Positions 62,915 through 64,000 of a stretch of 64,000 bases of DNA are shown in pieces. The stretch is from Girardinichthys multiradiatus (taxonomy: Eukaryota > Chordata > Actinopteri > Cyprinodontiformes > Goodeidae). The stretch is taken from positions 3,095,234 through 3,159,233 of the forward strand of contig NC_061806.1 of the NCBI RefSeq assembly GCF_021462225.1, given 5' to 3'. The notes under the pieces are model-generated. The model worked only from the letters and a program-made list of their open reading frames with translations. It ran no database searches and had not been told where the DNA came from. Both the position numbers and the translations under genes were made by a program. How positions within the stretch are numbered: position 1 is the first letter of the stretch; each line of letters begins with the position of its first letter.

Positions 62915-64000
62915 AACCTAGGTAAGGCACAGCAAGTTTATTTATATAGCACATATCAGCCACAAGACAATTCCAAGTGGTTTACATGATGAAAACATAG
63001 GAAAAGAAAACATAAAAATTACATAGCGTTGGCATAATAAAGGAAAAGAAGTTGGACAATAGACTAAATGAATGATGTTTCAGTTAATAGTTTAAATAGA
63101 ACAGTCAAAGGCAACTCTAAACAAATGGGTTTTTAATCTTGATTTAAAAGAACTCAGGGATTCAACATTTTGCAGTTTTCTGGAAGTTTGTTCCTGGTCA
63201 GTGGAGCATATGAACTGAATGCTGCTTCTCAATTTTTTCTTTCTGATTCTGGACATGCAGAGTAGACTAGAACCAGACGACCAAAGTGGTCTGGAAGTTG
63301 GTACAACAGCAATAAACCTTTAATGTATTTTGGTGGTAAGCCATTCAGTGATTTATAGACTAATAGAAGTATTTTAAAGTCTGTTCTCTGAGATACAAGG
63401 AGACCATGTAGGGACTTTAGAACTGGGGTGATGTGCTCTAATTTCTCAGTTTTAGTGAGGACGTGGGCAGCAGCATTCTGGATTGACTATTTAGATAGAC
63501 CTGTTAAGACACTGTATGAGTTTTTCAAGATCCTGCTACGGACATTAGTCCCTTAATCCTGGAATTTTTTTCAGGTGATAGAACTTAATGATTTTCATTA
63601 TGTGCCACTGGAGGTTCAGGTCTGAGTCCATCACTATACCCTGATTTCTGGCTTGATCATTGGTTCCTAGCTATAATATCTGAAGCTGTGTGCTGACTCT
63701 TGATCGCTCCTTCTTTGATTCAAAAACAAATTAAATTTTGTTTTTATTCAGCTGAAGAAAATGTTGACACATTCACGCATTGGCTTGTTCTATGCATCTA
63801 CCCATTGCTTGAAAAGGTTAGTAGTCACCAGGTTACACTGTAATGTAGTGCTGTTTGTCATCGGTGTAGTTTTGGTGACATATCTTGTTGTTTGTTATGA
63901 TCTGAGCAAGGGGAAACATGTAGATATTAAATAGGAGGGGTCTGAAGTTGAAGCCTTAGGGAACCCCATATGTAATTTCTGTCATCTCTGATGTAAAGGT
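62915..64000 (-). pseudogene. L2-type LINE, second subfamily, continues beyond the window
   Basis: The minus strand, through many stops, shows KLRN-STSPQF, a LREQTLKYFY-SINH block matching the L--RI-FKILLLVYKSLNG motif, then the C-terminal basic part and a 3' end TTTATTTATATAGCAC (minus: GTGCTATATAAATAAA) at about 62936-62951. Thus the 3' end is at the left and the reverse transcriptase lies to the right, outside the window. The tail is one base different from the L2 tail at 23119-23134. Confidence 0.65.

Overview
This 64 kb window looks like repeat-rich, intergenic or intronic DNA from a ray-finned (teleost) fish. The evidence is the mix of decayed mobile elements: L2-type, Rex1/CR1-type and Tx1-type LINEs, several Tc1/mariner families with long terminal inverted repeats, hAT and PIF/Harbinger elements, tRNA-derived SINEs, Gypsy elements and solo LTRs, and a degraded endogenous retrovirus. 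There are long (TATC)n, (TG)n and (AT)n microsatellites. No operon, CRISPR array, bacterial gene or complete host gene was seen. The species cannot be named from the sequence.

Layout. 0-1.2 kb: LINE endonuclease, minus strand. 2.5-3.7 kb: Tc1-like copy with a SINE inside. 4.4-8.8 kb: Rex1-like LINE, minus strand, carrying a solo LTR with target-site duplication (TSD) GCACC and a Harbinger element with TSD TTA. 8.8-9.6 kb: unresolved LTR-like unit. 9.95-14.2 kb: hAT transposase split by an L2 LINE (TSD AACATC), itself split by a solo LTR (TSD CAAGC). 17-19.9 kb: three Tc1-like remnants. 20.4-21.1 kb: solo LTR (TSD CATTT). 21.9-23.7 kb: long-TIR DNA element holding an L2 3' end. 24.5-25.4 kb: gag-like pseudogene, minus strand. 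25.8-29.1 kb: retrovirus-like gag and env, plus strand, with no pol between them. 30.5-32.7 kb: SINE, LINE end and Tc1-like element. 34.1-34.5 kb: microsatellites, followed by a CpG-rich segment ending in a strong splice donor. 36.7-39.8 kb: unrecognised 192-codon frame and Tx1-like LINE. 40.8-42.6 kb: unusual retroelement-like unit with a 106-aa membrane/coiled-coil ORF and a LINE-type tail. 42.6-45.6 kb: Gypsy element, minus strand, head-to-head with a plus-strand Gypsy 3' end and LTR (45.6-46.6 kb). 47.4-49.3 kb: Harbinger-type element (TSD CAG). 50.6-52.4 kb: weak candidate host exons. 52.7-55.2 kb: L2 LINE split by a nearly intact Tc1 element (TSD TA). 55-61.5 kb: CR1-like LINE, LTR and SINE remnants, an older Tc1 copy broken by a hAT end, and a full-length second Tc1-family element. 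62.2-64 kb: Tc1 end pieces and another L2-type LINE running off the window.

The nests give a relative order. The Rex1-like LINE and hAT copies are oldest, then L2 and Harbinger insertions, then solo LTRs and the two full-length Tc1 elements. Two patterns are not explained by standard annotation. One is a set of five perfect 15-17 bp inverted repeats with 2-8 nt loops. The other is the LINE-tailed ORF element at 40.8-42.6 kb. Family names come from recognising protein motifs by eye; no database search was run.
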